Shown: positions 43,503-56,545, counted from the stretch's first letter. The stretch: 64,000 bases of DNA from Hoplostethus atlanticus (GCA_034670405.1 JAXDDX010000013.1:1854501-1918500); one strand, 5' to 3'. Notes: generated by a model from the sequence alone, not told the origin. A program made the numbers and translations.

Positions 43503-45440
43503 ATACTCCGGAGAATCTTCTGCTCCATTCACACTCGGCAAGAAAACAGATTTTAGACTAGGGTGCTGGATGGGTAAAGTCCGTTCCAGACCAACTGATT
43601 TGCGTTCACACATACAACCCCTCCGAGTAATGTCTAGATAAGTTCAGGGTTGCACTGCATGTGTGAAAGGGGCTTTTGACTCAGCTTCTGTTTACATGTG
43701 AGTAATAATAAGAAATAATAAGAAACAACATAGCAAATAGAAGAAAGGCTATGTACTGTTAACTTACTTGCACATGCGTATAAAGATGCTTTTTCCCTGC
43801 GCTGCCCTCAATATTAAAAAATGTGACTATTTTTACTTGTAGCATGTCTGCCACAATGTTAAAAAACAAAATTTCTAACTTTGAGTTTACATTTGTACAT
43901 GCTTGTCAATGGCAATGTTTGTATATATTCAAAAGTGAAATTACAAAAGATGTCGTAAACTTCTGGGAATAGAGACATTACTATGTATTTATATCGTTTG
44001 GTGATAATTTGTACAGCTCAGACTTGTAAACGAGTGACTTTATACACGTTCTGTAATAGTTGTGAACAATTAGTCATATTGGAAACCTGTTGAAGCCAAC
44101 TCTAGTTTATGAAGATATTCCATGTTTAGCGCTTTGAGCTGTAATTGTTTGCTTATTGAAATCTATCTTGAGCAAAAACAGCAACTGCAACTACTGTCAT
44201 GAAGTGTACAGTTTGTGATAACTTTTGTAACAATTTGCAGTCAAAATTTGGAACATAATTTATTGTATCTGTTTCTTATGTATTTTAACTAAATAAAATA
44301 AAGAAATTAAGAGTCACAACACTTGTCCTCTTTGTTTGGAAAGTTAGAATTAAGAATTAATAATTTCATACCATAGTAACAACAACTATAGTTCTTCTAT
44401 GGACAATCACGTTAGCCACCTAGCCGCTAGTAAACCAGTGGGCGGTCTTGGTTAGCTTCTGCTTCTGCTTCTGCTCCCTATATGAACAGGATTATAAAAG
44501 AAAGATCATGTGCAGTGTTTCCAATTGCTTTAAAGGTGCATTTTTAAAAATCTATATATAATTTGTCAGATTGTGATACCGTGATATAATAACCGTAAAC
44601 GAATGAGACCTTTCCCTCTACCAACATCTAAGGCAGTAGGGATAAAGGAGTTTTGTTCCGTAAAGCAATTCAGCATGTGGTGGTATACAATGTAAAATGC
44701 ATTGTAGAGGCAGTCTTCTCCACTATGGTCTCCTTTGTTTATGCTGATTATACTATTATCCTATGTATCATAATTAATATGGTTATGATTTATCAATGTT
44801 AAAATGTATAAATGAAAGCTCACCCATGCCACCCTCTGTATGGGTGCATGGTGCATCAGCCGTACGCATTGAAGTGAACACCTCTGTGCTAATTCCTCCC
44901 TAAGTGCTCTCTAAAAATGTATCTGTATCTGTTACTACTAATGAAAAGGTAATCTGGAGACGTGCATGTATGAGTATGTAATTCACATATCGGCAGTCGC
45001 ATATCTAGATGACACCAATAAGTCACCTTGCTGGACTGTTCACACCCTGTCTTCAGATTAGTGGCCTGTGGGGCAACCCCTCCTCCACACACACACACAC
45101 ACACACACCGTCGAAGCGCATGGCTGTCACTTTAATTGTGGTTCTGTCACTCTCGCTGCATTCTTCCACTGGTGCCTGCCACGCGCCCTATTGAAAATGA
45201 TTTCTCAACACAATGACAGGACAATAATAAGAATTACTTAACCCGTTTGTTGGACTGGAAAACAAGATGTGTTGTGGCCGTTGTATGACGGCATAATTGC
45301 TGAAAATAACAGTGCTTGGAAAAACTTTGGTTCCTTCAATGTTTACCCACGAGGGAAAAGAAATGGAAATGAAACTAATTTAGATTTTTTGTGAAGATGG
45401 TGGCCTATAGTCTAGTGTAATTCCTACTCAGCAGTACACT
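43503..45440. other. syt10 downstream flank, no gene seen
   Basis: 43,700-44,310 is AT-rich, single-copy in appearance and ends in overlapping poly(A) signals, which suits a long neuronal 3' UTR. Beyond 44,310 no coding sequence is seen. A short (CA)n tract lies at about 45,089-45,109. Confidence 0.4.
44292..44302 (+). terminator. syt10: Distal overlapping poly(A) signals, possibly syt10
   Basis: Two overlapping AATAAA hexamers (44,292-44,297 and 44,297-44,302) are followed about 20-40 bases on by a T/GT-rich run (TTGTCCTCTTTGTTTGG). This is a strong configuration on the plus strand with no other plus-strand gene between it and syt10. Confidence 0.45.
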
Positions 45441-45445
45441 GCATA

Positions 45446-45990
45446 CATATATGGCCAAAAGTCGGTGGACACCCCTACTAACTATTGAGTTCAGGTGTTT
45501 CAGCCACCCTGTTTTTCAGGGTTTGGGCTTGGCCCCTTAGTTCCAGTGAAGGGTAATCTTAATGCTACAGGATACCAAGACATTTTGTCCCTTTGCTGTT
45601 CCAGCATGACTGTGCCCCTGTGCACAAAGTGAGGTCCATAAAGACATGGTTAGACGAGTTTGGTGTGGAGGAACTCGATTGGCCTGCACAGAGCCCTGAC
45701 CTCAACCCCACTGAACACCTTTGGGAGGAATCAGAACGGCGATTGCGAGCCAGGTCTTCTGGTCCAACATCACTGCCTGACCTCACAAATGCTCTTTTGG
45801 CTGAATGGGCACAAAGTCCCACAGACACACTCCAAAAGCTTGTGGAAAGCCTTCCCAGAAGAGTGGTGGCTGTTATAGCCGCAAAGGGGGGTCCAACTCC
45901 ATATTAATGCCCATGGTTTTAGAATGGGATGTCCAGCAAGCTCATATAGGTGTGATGGTCAGGTGTCCACTGACTTTTGGCCATATAGTG
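45446..45990 (+). mobile_element. Tc1-like transposon, internally deleted, with both ends
   Basis: The ends TATATGGCCAAAAGTCGGTG followed by GACACC (45,448-45,473) and GGTGTCCACTGACTTTTGGC followed by CATATA (45,962-45,987) are inverted repeats with one mismatch. TA dinucleotides flank the element at 45,444 and 45,991, as expected for Tc1/mariner insertion. The frame at about 45,596-45,907 is the C-terminal third of a Tc1-like transposase: FQHDCAPVHK, LDWPAQSPDLNPTEHLWEE and VIAAKGGPTPY. The N-terminal DNA-binding region and first catalytic part are missing, so the copy cannot act alone. Confidence 0.92.
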
Positions 45991-47178
45991 TAGATACAAG
46001 TGGCACTCAATGACATGTTTCACTTGCATTCAGCATTCATCACTTACTCTTGTTTTAGGGACACGCAAACTTATATTGTATTTTGTCTCAGGGATCAGTT
46101 GGCATTCAAACAAAAGCAGCCCTGAGCAGCCGCTTCGCACCATTCTGACCAAAAAGCTTGTCAGAGAGCCAGTTCCCTCTTCCTCGCCTCTGCATCCCTT
46201 AGATGGTGAAGAGAGCATTTTCATCTTTCATTAAGTGTAAAAGGCAACTCGATTATGATATGATCCATGATATTGATTACAATGGACAAAAGGGAGGGTG
46301 TTGCATTAGTTTCCCTGGTAATGAAAGCCACCCACTCTCTGAATGCCAAAGCCATATTTAGTGTGTAGTTGTATCTTTAGTCAGCGCGGGCTAATAGCTC
46401 CATGTGGTGATGCATGTAATTAAAGCTTTGCCATTTCCTGAATGGTTATTTGTGCTGGGTATTTAACGCCGCTGCTTTATGAAGACTTAGGAGGAGACTG
46501 GACTGGCCTCATGGCTCACGTCAACAATGCACCTGCAGGTTTAGTCGCGATTTGGGGGAAATTATCCAACCCAGTTTCAATGCAATGCACCCCTGATCGT
46601 CAGCGGGGTAGAAATAGATGTGAAAGGAAGACTGGGATATTTTCAAATTCTACAGACTGAATGGATAGAAGACCTTTAATTAGCCGTATTCAAGAAAGAT
46701 TATGTTACACTGCAATAACTGCATCATCCATTAGTTTTGAGGCAAATAAGCATATAAGCATAGACAGTAGAATATTGTATCATAACATACATAACAAACA
46801 CATACCACCCTTCCCAACCAGTGACACAGCTCAGGGTATTGGTTTTTACTGGTATTTTTTATTGCAATTTGATTTGCCACTGGTGCATTGGATATAGAGG
46901 TTCAACGGTCAACTCAATGGCGAGGGGACAGGGCTGCTTCTATTCTCAGAGCCATTATAGTTAAATAGATAAATGGATGGACAGTTATGTAATGCTGCGC
47001 CCATTACAGCCTAATCTTCATTTTTATGGCCGTCTGTATTTCCATTAAAAACCGCATGCCATCTCCGGCACTTGGTCATGTTTAATGTACAGATCATTTT
47101 AACATATCTGGTAGGAACTGCATTACACATTTCAAATATGTGCTGTAAAAAAAAACCCAGCAAAATTCCAAAATATAC

Positions 47179-47211
<33 letters not shown>

Positions 47212-49820
47212 TATACAAATCATTTCCTGGATGCATTGCAGACACAAAAAGAAAGAACCAGCGATTAAGAGTGTGCTCAGTCACAAACTCATTTTCCATT
47301 CAATCCCCCCTGAGAGATGAGGCGTTCAGTAATACCATCTTCATAGACTGGATGTAACCCCCTGCCACCCCGGAACATTTGTTGATAGTCAGATTTAGCA
47401 CGGCGGTTGCTGAATGATATCTCTGTTCGCTGTCTGAGTAGTAGCTCATCCACACGCCCAGCATTGATTTCCCTTTAATACCCCTCTCATGTCTTCGCGT
47501 GGAGGGTGACTGGATGAATACTGCATAAGAGTTGAGAGCTAGAGAGGTATGGTTTAGGCTGGAGGACAATTAATAAAGGATCAAAGGGAAAAGCTTGTTA
47601 TTTGATCTCAGTTATAATGAGTTATTCAGGATGTTTGGCAAGTAGCTTTTTGTTGACAAATTGCATTTGGTCTAAAGTGGGTTGCATATCCGTCTTTGCT
47701 ATGAAATCATTTTAAATAGAACTCACTCAAACATTAAAATATATATATACAGCAAGAGAACAACACTGAATGCTTGCGAAGCTGTCAGTGTCAAGAACTG
47801 CTGCCGTCACCATCACTAGCAGAAGGGGGATGAAAGGTTGTGAAGCTTGCTTTTTGAAGCTTTGGACAGAGGCGACACTGAGGGGAACATATTGATATAA
47901 GTGGCTGAAAATAGACGCTTCACCCCATGGGTAAGAGCACAGGAATCCTCTTTCATTACTCTCCCTCCTTCGATTGATTTGTCCTGACACAAACATCCAA
48001 CTCATAAATAATGGTGACATTCATTCATATTTTAGTCCAGCAATGGACTAAATATGACTTTTGGACTTTTGAACCTCAAAGTCTGCAGGTTTGAGTTTTT
48101 GTGGTTATTACTGCTCATACTCTCACATCGTATTGTCAGAACCACTGCCAGCAGCATACACATTTCATAAGAGCAAATCATCCACGTCTTTGAAGGATGT
48201 GTTTATGGGTATGTAAGGATATGGATATGAAAAGAAAATACTGTCAAATCCACTTTCACAGCATTTCCATGATCACACAACAAATCGCTGCCTTGCATCA
48301 TCTAAATGTTTTCATCCAGATTCTAAGGGAAAGACTCCCACTGTCTATTCTCATATTGTCAGAAATAAGGACTGAAGCCTCTAAAGACCATCTCCTTTGA
48401 GAACATCCCTGCTGCTCTGTTTGCCTCTGATACCCTCGGTCTCGCAGGCTTACATAAAGCCTGCCTCAGAGTGTGTCTGAGAATGGTAATTAGAACATGG
48501 GAGGTGCAACGTCTTCTGCCGCTGAAATGGGAAACAAGAGCCTTCGCTGAGGGTCCAACAGGTGTGACGGGTGGCATTATCATCCGGCTCTGCAGTGGCA
48601 GGAAGACGTGGTAATAACAGGTTGGAAAAGAGAAGGTTTTCTGCCATCAGGCCGCTCCGCTTGCTCTGTTGATTTACATGGTGGAGCAGAGGTGGAGTAC
48701 GGGCATGAATCACCGGAAGAGACAGAGAGGACACAGCGGGGGACGTGAGCTTGAATCTGAATGCAGCCGTTTCTCAGAGGCCATTGATTCCGTCAGAGTT
48801 ATGGCTCATCCAGCACCGTGGCCATTCATATCCTGAGTCACGTCAAATGTCCAAATGAAACAGGTGGGCTATGCCATAGAGGAAAACACAGAATGAGAAT
48901 ACAGATAGAGCAGTCTGGTCGGTTTTAGGGCATCTATCAAGTACACAAACACAAATATAGTACACACACACACACACACACACACACATATTGTATTTAA
49001 AGGGCCTCTTCTTCACATATTGTCAGTGGTGTATTCATATGCACATCTCAACTAAAAGCAACACATTCATTGAGACACCCTAACTCCTAACCTTAACCTC
49101 CACCTGAACCCTAAAATAAGCATCATTTTCCAAAGAAAAAAAAGAGGCTGACACGTAAATATTCTTATCATAATCTGTTACGTGAGTCCTCGAAAACGTG
49201 GGCGCACACGAACGCAGGCAGTACACGAACCACACAATATTTATTTGCGTCCCATCACATCCTTAAGCGCTGTGTGCCCAGTGAGCTGTGCAGCAGCGAG
49301 CCAGCCGAGCCGGTGGAATACGTTGAGCCGCGGCTCTGTTTGACGCCCGCGCTAGGAAGCAGATGTGTGATGTCAGGCGGCGTCATATCTGAGCTATGAA
49401 TGGGTGGCCTGAATCCTACACTCTAGTGATGAGTCATAGTTTAAACCTGTGTCCTTAAAATGTGTTTGTGGGCGTCGCCGCCAGGAAGCTGTTAGGTAAT
49501 GGAATGGGGTTATATTTAGTTTAGAGTGTCATCTCACATTCCATGACGACGCAAGGACACGCACACACACGCACACACACACGCAATTCAAAAGTGACGC
49601 ACTGGCTACGTATCCCTACAATCAAATAAATACGCATTTCGAACAGATTATCCTCAAGGCAAACAGGAAGGTTATCCAAGAGCACCTACGTTCTTGCTTG
49701 ACTCTCCCTTAACAAAAAGTCTATTTATTTGCACTTTGTTAATCACTTAGTCTCAATTTTTCTTCACAACAACCACACTATGAAAACAATAAATGACTTG
49801 GACCTTGGACCCTCGCTGAG
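45991..49820. other. Intergenic, no gene seen
   Basis: No recognisable coding sequence. (ATT)n at about 47,179-47,207 and (CA)n at 48,963-48,989 are the only clear repeats. Blocks at 46,250-46,480 and 47,270-47,560 are repeat-free with mixed composition and could be conserved non-coding DNA (inference). Confidence 0.35.
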
Positions 49821-49945
49821 GACAAGGAAAAACTCCCACGAAAACCCAATTAGGAAGAAAATGTTAGAAACCCTGGGAGGGCCTACTCAGAGAGGGATCC
49901 CCCTACCAGGACGGCCATGTGTGCAATAGGTGCCGAGAGTGGGCA
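49820..49945 (+). repeat. Interspersed repeat fragment, family unassigned
   Basis: GGAAAAACTCCCACGAAAAC, AGAAACCCTGGGAGGGCC, GAGAGGGATCCCCCTACCAG and GTGTGCAATAGGTGCCGAGA form a succession that I recognise as a common percomorph repeat. I cannot assign a class or find its ends. Confidence 0.5.
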
Positions 49946-52900
49946 AACAAAGATCACTTGTTGATTAAATGTCCAAATGTAATGTAAATGTTAAGCATCC
50001 TCAGCAGCAATCAGCGGTATGCAGAGCGCAGAGAGAGCATCTCTAGATTAAGCCACTTGATAGATCCTCTCTCTGCTGTTATGAACTCCCACTTAAGCGG
50101 GTTTGGTTATATCACAGCAATTAAGGATGCACTGTCACTATTCTCATTTCGACGATAAACCAGATTGATAGTGGAATTCTGCAACACAAAGACACTAAAG
50201 CCACTTATGAATGTACTCTGAAAGAGCTGCTGACGGGATACATGGTGACATCAAATCTCTATATGGCCAGAGGGATTAGGGCTCGCCAACTTGCAGGATG
50301 CCGAGGAGGCGCAGAGATTAATGCGCTGTCGGATAGGCTAAACGTCTTTTATACCTCTGGCCGGTACCAAGTCCCACCTCAATTTGGAGGAGGTTGGAGA
50401 TAAGCCCAGATGGCACAGTCTCCAGGCAAGCTAATTTATCCACAGGCTACAGGCATCCAGAGACCCAAAGCACTAACATTTCTCTCAGATAACTCCCCTA
50501 TGGCATTCACTGCACTGTGAGACTGCATGTGGGGGGTGGGCGATGGAAAGATGACAAGACATGGGAATGTATCTGTCATTCTTTCAAAGGAAAAATATAA
50601 ACCACCATCCAGAGAGAACTTTCTTCACAATTAGTTAAATATGGACATCTAAATATCTAAGAAACTCTCAGACCTTAGCAATTTACTTAAAAATCACCTC
50701 TTGGGTACGAATCAGGACGATTACTCGAGTACCCTATTCATAATTAGTTACACAACATGTAATAATTACTTCAGTTGAGCCAATTCAAGGCCAACCAAAC
50801 AAAGTGTTCCAGCTTTCAAAGAACAAGCAGTCAGGCTTGTTACAAATGAACATCTCTAGTTAGTTTTTATTTCTCAATAGTTTGCTCCCGCACTCAGAGT
50901 TGTTCACTGCTCCACTCCGTCAGCTTTGTGGATCTTCATCCTAAGTAGTGACCACTGAACCCACCGTCTGTCTGAATGGGAGCGGATGTTATTTATGTGA
51001 CTCAGCTATGCCAAGTGGTGTAATTTTTATGTACAGAGTGTTGTTTTTTATGGAGGATAGAATAATTCAAAATACACAAATAAACTAATAAATTACTAAA
51101 ACAATGTGGAATCAAGACAAAATAAATGTCCTGATTCATGTATTTCCCTACTCATTTATTTCAGTATTTTTCTACTTCTTACTCCATAATATGCTGATAA
51201 GATGTTTCAGTGGGCGTAGCTATCAAAGTAGAAATGAATTGACTAATAAATAATGTTCAGATGTGCTTAAAGGAATTGGATGTAAGGATGTATGGGATCG
51301 GGCAGTAGAAACCTCTTCCAAATGCTCAAGAACTAAGGGGCTCGACCTCTGTGTCGGCAGACTGGAGTTATTGATTATTGTCTCTACAGGGAAAAGCAGG
51401 TAATCAGGGGAAGCTCTGTTGTCCTTTGCTGTGGCAGCCAACCCTGCTGTAAAAATCCAGCTAAATTTATCTTGGAACCTTAGCTGGCCAAGCAGGTTGG
51501 TTTGAGCTGGTACGTCCTACCAGCAGCAGGGAAATCTCTTCTCTGGATATTGCAGCATTAATCATCACAGCAGTTGGCCTGGCTAGTCTTCCTGGCAGTG
51601 GCCAACTTGCAGCCTAGTTGTATAGTTATGTCGATGATGTGGCAGGATTTTAAGTTTGTGGCAGGCAAGTAAGGCAAATCCAATCGAGCAATACACCGCG
51701 ACAATGACCAGCCAATAGTGTGTTAATCACCACCCATGTATTTAATTGACACAACCTCATTATCGAAGTAGGGAGAAATACATAATGGGAAAATAAATGA
51801 CTATATTGTCTTACTCATTCATATATTTATTAATTTTTGCTTACTGATATTAATTTAATGTATTTATTTCCAGATTTCTATGCTTCTGTCCTCCAAAGTT
51901 TTGTTATGTTTTTACCAATTTTATCATATTATAAAAAACAGACTTATTGCTTTGTTTTCATTGAATGTAAAAAGGTTCTCTCCCCAAAAAGGGATAAAAC
52001 AGACACATTTATAATTTAATAAGGACGCAAAACACAGGGGTTCATTGCTGTACAGCGACCAAATCACAAAGCAGGTCTGAAAAAGTGTTTTTTCTCTCAC
52101 GGTAACTACCAACAGGGATAATCTAATCTAATTCTCATTAAAGGATTTACGCCATTACTGATGTTGTAAATAATTAATAGAACCAAGAGCAACTTGCATC
52201 ACACAGGATCCATTATACAAGATACAGTGGAGCTAATCACACACAGAGGCATACCTAGACAAATGGCGTACCTACAGCCAAGCAAGTCAAGACCATGGTA
52301 AGAGCGAGTCGGCATTTATTTGGCGGAATACACTACACATTGTGTGACTGCAAACCAATCATACTGTTTCAGATGGGGAAAATATGTGTAAGCTATTGCT
52401 ATTATCGTAAATAAAATCGGTTAGTTTTGGTAAATTAATGCAAAAACAAATCACCCCCAGTGGTTCAAGACCATAACACAGCTCTGCTCACACGCTGCCC
52501 ACATTAGATGAGGGGCAGACCTCCTCTAAAAACAATAAAAATGTACATTACAATTACAATTAACCACCATTCTCTTATTTTTTCATGATTAATATTGCAA
52601 GAGAAAAAAAAACTATCTCCAAAGGGAACATAGCAGCTGCAGGATATACTAACACTGATTTATTATTCTCTTGCTGTTGATCATAAATCAGCTGGATCCT
52701 GAAAGACAGAGAGATTTAGGCTACACATCATGGTGGAAACTAACAGCAGTGGAATTAAGATTATTTTTTAAGGTAGGTCAACAACGAAGTGTATTACTGG
52801 TACAACACACGGTCATGAAAAACATGAATTTCACACCGTAGATTGCTACAAGAGCCTAATTATTTTGTCATTTACAGTTTATTTCTGTTGTTCTACTCTT

Positions 52901-53400
52901 CCTGATTTAATGCTTTCAGATTTGAATTTGCAAAGTAGCGCATAGTAAATATCTGTCATTAGTTAAACACCCACAGACAGGGGAGGTGAGATCAGATGGC
53001 AGTAACATTAAGAGAGAATGAAGATGGATTTTTTTGTTGTGGTCTTTTTTTTTTCACCCTTTTTCATTTTCAGGATGAAGGATGAAGGATGGAGTCATCA
53101 TGGATTCAGCCACCTGGCAGAGATGTCTTCTGAAATGACAGAAACCCAACCTACAAAGCCATGTAATTTAATTTTCCTCTTATCCTGGCAACCATTTTCA
53201 GTAATTACTGAATGTCTATAAACAAACAAACACACACAATATTTATATTCTTGTAGAGAATACTTTGTAGGATACATACAGAGGTATAAAGGATTCCCAT
53301 TTACTTTCCTGTCAAGATTAACATTTTGAACGTGATGATGTGGTGGTGCGGGTGAGCGAGGAACCAGGACCTGGTAAACAAACTGTAGTGCCCTCTGGAC
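49946..53400. other. Intergenic, no gene seen
   Basis: AT-rich DNA without recognisable coding sequence or defined element ends. Confidence 0.4.
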
Positions 53401-53409
53401 GCACTACAG

Positions 53410-53566
53410 TAGGGGTGGGCAATCATGTGCCATGGAGGGTTTTCACTCCAACCAAAGACTACAGCAGGTGATTTCACTGATTAGCACACCTTCAACCAGA
53501 GAGGAGGAAGTAATCATGAAATCTCCTGGTGTAGTCTTTGATTAGAGTGAAAACCTGCAGACAGCT
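53410..53566. mobile_element. hAT-type fold-back MITE, degenerate copy
   Basis: Contains AGGGGTGGGCAATCATGTGC, CATGGAGGG, TTTTCACTCCAACCAAAGAC and, inverted, GTCTTTGATTAGAGTGAAAA, matching the element at 9,292-9,496. The outer right arm is lost after GAAAACCTGCAG. Confidence 0.85.
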
Positions 53567-53649
53567 TTATTATTTTCTATTTACTTCCATTCTACAGGAA
53601 AAATAGGAAAAATACTACTTTCTGAACTCTGACTTACAATTGAAGAGTA

Positions 53650-53970
53650 AGAGAAACTGCCAGCAGAAAGGTGCAGGACACTTATTGATTATTGATTACA
53701 AGAAAACGTTTGGAAGCAGTCATCATTGCCAAAGTCTGTGCAACTAAGTATTAGAAAAGGGTGCCAATAACCATGGCCCTAACCACTTTTCAATTTTGAA
53801 GCCATAAAATATTTTTTTAATATTTGTATTCTTATTGTTTGATCGTGTACTATTAAATAAAACAAATGAACGTGTGAAGACTGAACGTTGTTTCAATTTC
53901 CAATTATTTAAGAAGATCTGCTTGAAATGCAAGGGTGCCAATAGTGTTGGTCAGAACTGTAAAAGGACTG
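53650..53970 (+). mobile_element. Tc1-like transposase C-terminal remnant and 3' end
   Basis: The frame 53,707-53,754 reads RLEAVIIAKVCATKY then stop, the typical last residues of Tc1-like transposases. It is followed by GGGTGCCAATAACC and, 170 bases on, GGGTGCCAATAGTGTTGGTC, the usual 3' non-coding part of such elements. The 5' part of the gene is missing. Confidence 0.75.
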
Positions 53971-54379
53971 CCAGCCCAGTCAGAGAAGAGAACGGGGAAT
54001 GCTCAGATGGACAGCGAGCTCTGACAACCATATTCCAAGAGACACCAGAGCCTGGCAGTGACGAACCCAGGGGCTGCGATGTGCAAATTTGAGGAGACAT
54101 GCTAAACCCAAGAGGGTTCAAAGGCAAGTAGGGTTCTTGCATGATTTAACCCTTTTGTGTTGTACTGCTGCACTTGGGTTTGCCTTCCTCTCCTCTGTCC
54201 TCAGTGTAACCCTGGGTTGTCTTAAAGACCCAGTGACCCTCAATGAAGTGTCGCAGACTCTTAAAGAGCTAGTATCCTCTGCCATTGACTCTCTTGTGTT
54301 GTCTGGTACCAGAGTAAAATAACTTACATGAGACATACAGGGGTACTCTGAGGTGACACTAATAATAGCTATTTCCAGC

Positions 54380-54700
54380 CATCAAGCCATCAAGTGTCCC
54401 GCTACAGCAGATGCTGAGGAGTTCAGGAATCATAAAAACTGGTTTTCAACAAGTGGACAAGGTGCGTGGACTGCCGCTATGCAGTTCTCTCATTGTTTCA
54501 AGTTGGAACGGTTCAACTCATGACTCAAGGATTTTCCAAAACTCGTCTTTGTGTGCTCAGATTGAAAGAGGACAACATAGTAGAATCCTACTTGATGCTG
54601 CATTGTCATTATTGCAACAGCAGTGCTTCATAATTATCTCAGACAGCATGGCTGCACAAATCCTCATAGTGAAGATGACAATGACCCACATGTTCCCATG
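54380..54700 (+). pseudogene. PIF/Harbinger-type transposase fragment, frameshifted
   Basis: One frame reads ADAEEFRNHKNWFSTSGQG up to about 54,463. A second frame from about 54,465 reads SSWNGSTHDSRIFQNSSL. Both are successive blocks of the DDE nuclease of HARBI1-like transposases (the WPGSTHDSRIF motif carries a catalytic Asp). The frame change between them and the absence of the later acidic catalytic block show that it is broken. The ends of the host element were not found. Confidence 0.8.
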
Positions 54701-55635
54701 AGTGAGGCAGCCAATGACAGAAATGGACTAGCTTGCAGAGATGCTTTTGCTTTGCAGAAGAACTAACAGAATTCTCTGGTCCAACTGGTGTCCCACCCGG
54801 TCCACTAGCAAAGTTTTGGCTGTCAGCTACTCCCTCCCTCCATGCTTGCAGTTACTGAGCAGTAGTAGGTTACTTCTAATACAGGGAGAAGAAATGATGA
54901 TTCCAATAATCTGCAACATTTTTGTTGACATCAAAATGTACCCACAACACTGCAAGACTGAGTGTGAACAGAAGGTGAAAAGCAAAAGCGAGTAAAATGT
55001 TTAAACATCAACTTTTCACTTATGGAGTGTTCAATCTAAAACCCTTCATCTATATAAAAATGCCAGTCATCATAAATTTATCTTTAAAACTGAATTTTTG
55101 AGATTATTTTGAGTTCTGTCCTCAAAGGGAAGGGAAGTCCTAAATGTCTCCTAGTGGCTGAAAACATTCACTCCAGTGTGAAACAACCACTAGTCCTCCT
55201 GCTCAGCTGGCTCAGTGAATTCACCACCTACCGTTGGCACCAAAGGTTGTGAGACTGAATCCAGGCTGGAGCTGAAGAAACATCACACAATCTCTTTTCG
55301 GGTAGATATGTGACTTCTGATATGTCAAGGTGTTGGTTATATATTGATTATGGCCACTTCTTATTTTTTCATTCTTCCACCATTTTTCTTCTTTTCTTCT
55401 TCTAGGTTCTTTCTCCTAATTCTTCTTTTTCTTTTTACAGTATATTAGGCTGGCCCATTCACAACTGCTTGCAGTTACTAGTTGTATTTTAATTACATTT
55501 GTTGACACCAGCATTTTGTAATGTTAATACATTTGATGAGCAAGCACTGGTAATTTGCAAAAACATTAATTAACATCTAATCTCATGGTATTTCATCACT
55601 GGTGCCGTCTTGCTGTATGTGTGCTGTGTCTTGGC
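54700..55635. other. Intergenic, no gene seen
   Basis: May include more of the decayed Harbinger element at its start. Otherwise no recognisable coding sequence. Confidence 0.4.
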
Positions 55636-55637
55636 TT

Positions 55638-55831
55638 GTGGGGTCCAACCGTGTGCCATGGAGGGCAAAGTATGCAGGTTCTCCTTCCAAACGAAGACTA
55701 CAGCAGCTGATTCAACTGATTAGCTCGCTTTCAACCTTATAAGAGGGAACTAATCAGTGATAATGTTGTGATTGGTTGGAATGAAAACCTGCATACTCTT
55801 GGCCCTCCATGGCACATGACTGGACACCACA
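55638..55831. mobile_element. hAT-type fold-back MITE, third copy
   Basis: Both arms are present: GTGTGCCATGGAGGGCAAAG on the left and CTCTTGGCCCTCCATGGCAC on the right, with a core that matches the 9.3-kb copy (ACTACAGCAGCTGATTCAAC, CTGATTAG). It is more diverged than the 9.3-kb copy and no clear target duplication was seen. Confidence 0.88.
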
Positions 55832-55848
55832 GTGATAAACTGTTTATT

Positions 55849-55849
<1 letters not shown>

Positions 55850-55896
<47 letters not shown>

Positions 55897-55984
55897 CACT
55901 GCCAAATAATAATAATCTTGGTACGGCAACCTAATTGATGTAGACATACAGCACTATTTGTGTGTGTGTGTGTGTGTGTGTGTA
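55850..55984. repeat. Two (TG)n microsatellites
   Basis: Runs at 55,850-55,895 and 55,959-55,983, separated by about 63 bases of unique sequence. They lie immediately next to the MITE at 55,638-55,831. Confidence 0.95.
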
Positions 55985-56069
55985 CACAGTATGCATCAGA
56001 AGTGATTTTCAGCCCCCTGCCTGTCAAGGAATCTAATCCAAAAAATGCCAAGATCCTCCCTCCTCCTCT

Positions 56070-56270
56070 TGAATCAAGTGACATTACCTTGATATCAGTG
56101 GAGTGACCTGCTTTATTTCAAGATATTGTCACTTCTTTCAAGAAAATTCCAAAAAAAACAAGTGATACTACATTGGAAACAAATTAAATTGTCTCACCCT
56201 AGAGGCTGATTTTTAAAAGGAAACAAGATTTTAAGACTAAATGACTTTTTTTTTGCAGTGCTGAGACAGT
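56070..56270. mobile_element. Degenerate MITE, copy 1 of a local pair
   Basis: Contains AAGTGACATTACCTTGATAT, TTATTTCAAGATATTGTCAC, CATTGGAAACAAATTAAATT, GTCTCACCCT and ends TTTTTTTTGCAGTG. Its parts occur in the same order at 58,020-58,275. Ends of the form TTTTTGCAGTG are common in fish non-autonomous DNA transposons. The family is not assigned. Confidence 0.6.
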
Positions 56271-56539
56271 GAACATTGTTACACTGATCCAGAAATATCC
56301 CTATGATGCTAAACAACAGATGAACAACTGAACTGGATGGATAATGGTTCAGCTTCAGTCTGTACAGATACAGATATTGTATTGATAACCAACCTAAGTC
56401 AAATGTTAAATTTCGATGGGAGGGCTAGGACTCTGAGTAGCAGCAGTCAGTCATGCTGTGCTTAGAGTGTCCTTTAGTCTCTGCTGGGCACTAATGAGCA
56501 AGCAATGCCCCCCCTCCCTGACAAACCTGCACCTGCTGT

Positions 56540-56545
<6 letters not shown>

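Noticed and set aside
49078..49120. Telomere-like words (CCCTAACTCCTAACCTTAACC)
   Set aside because: Short and irregular, without a tandem TTAGGG array; not an interstitial telomere.
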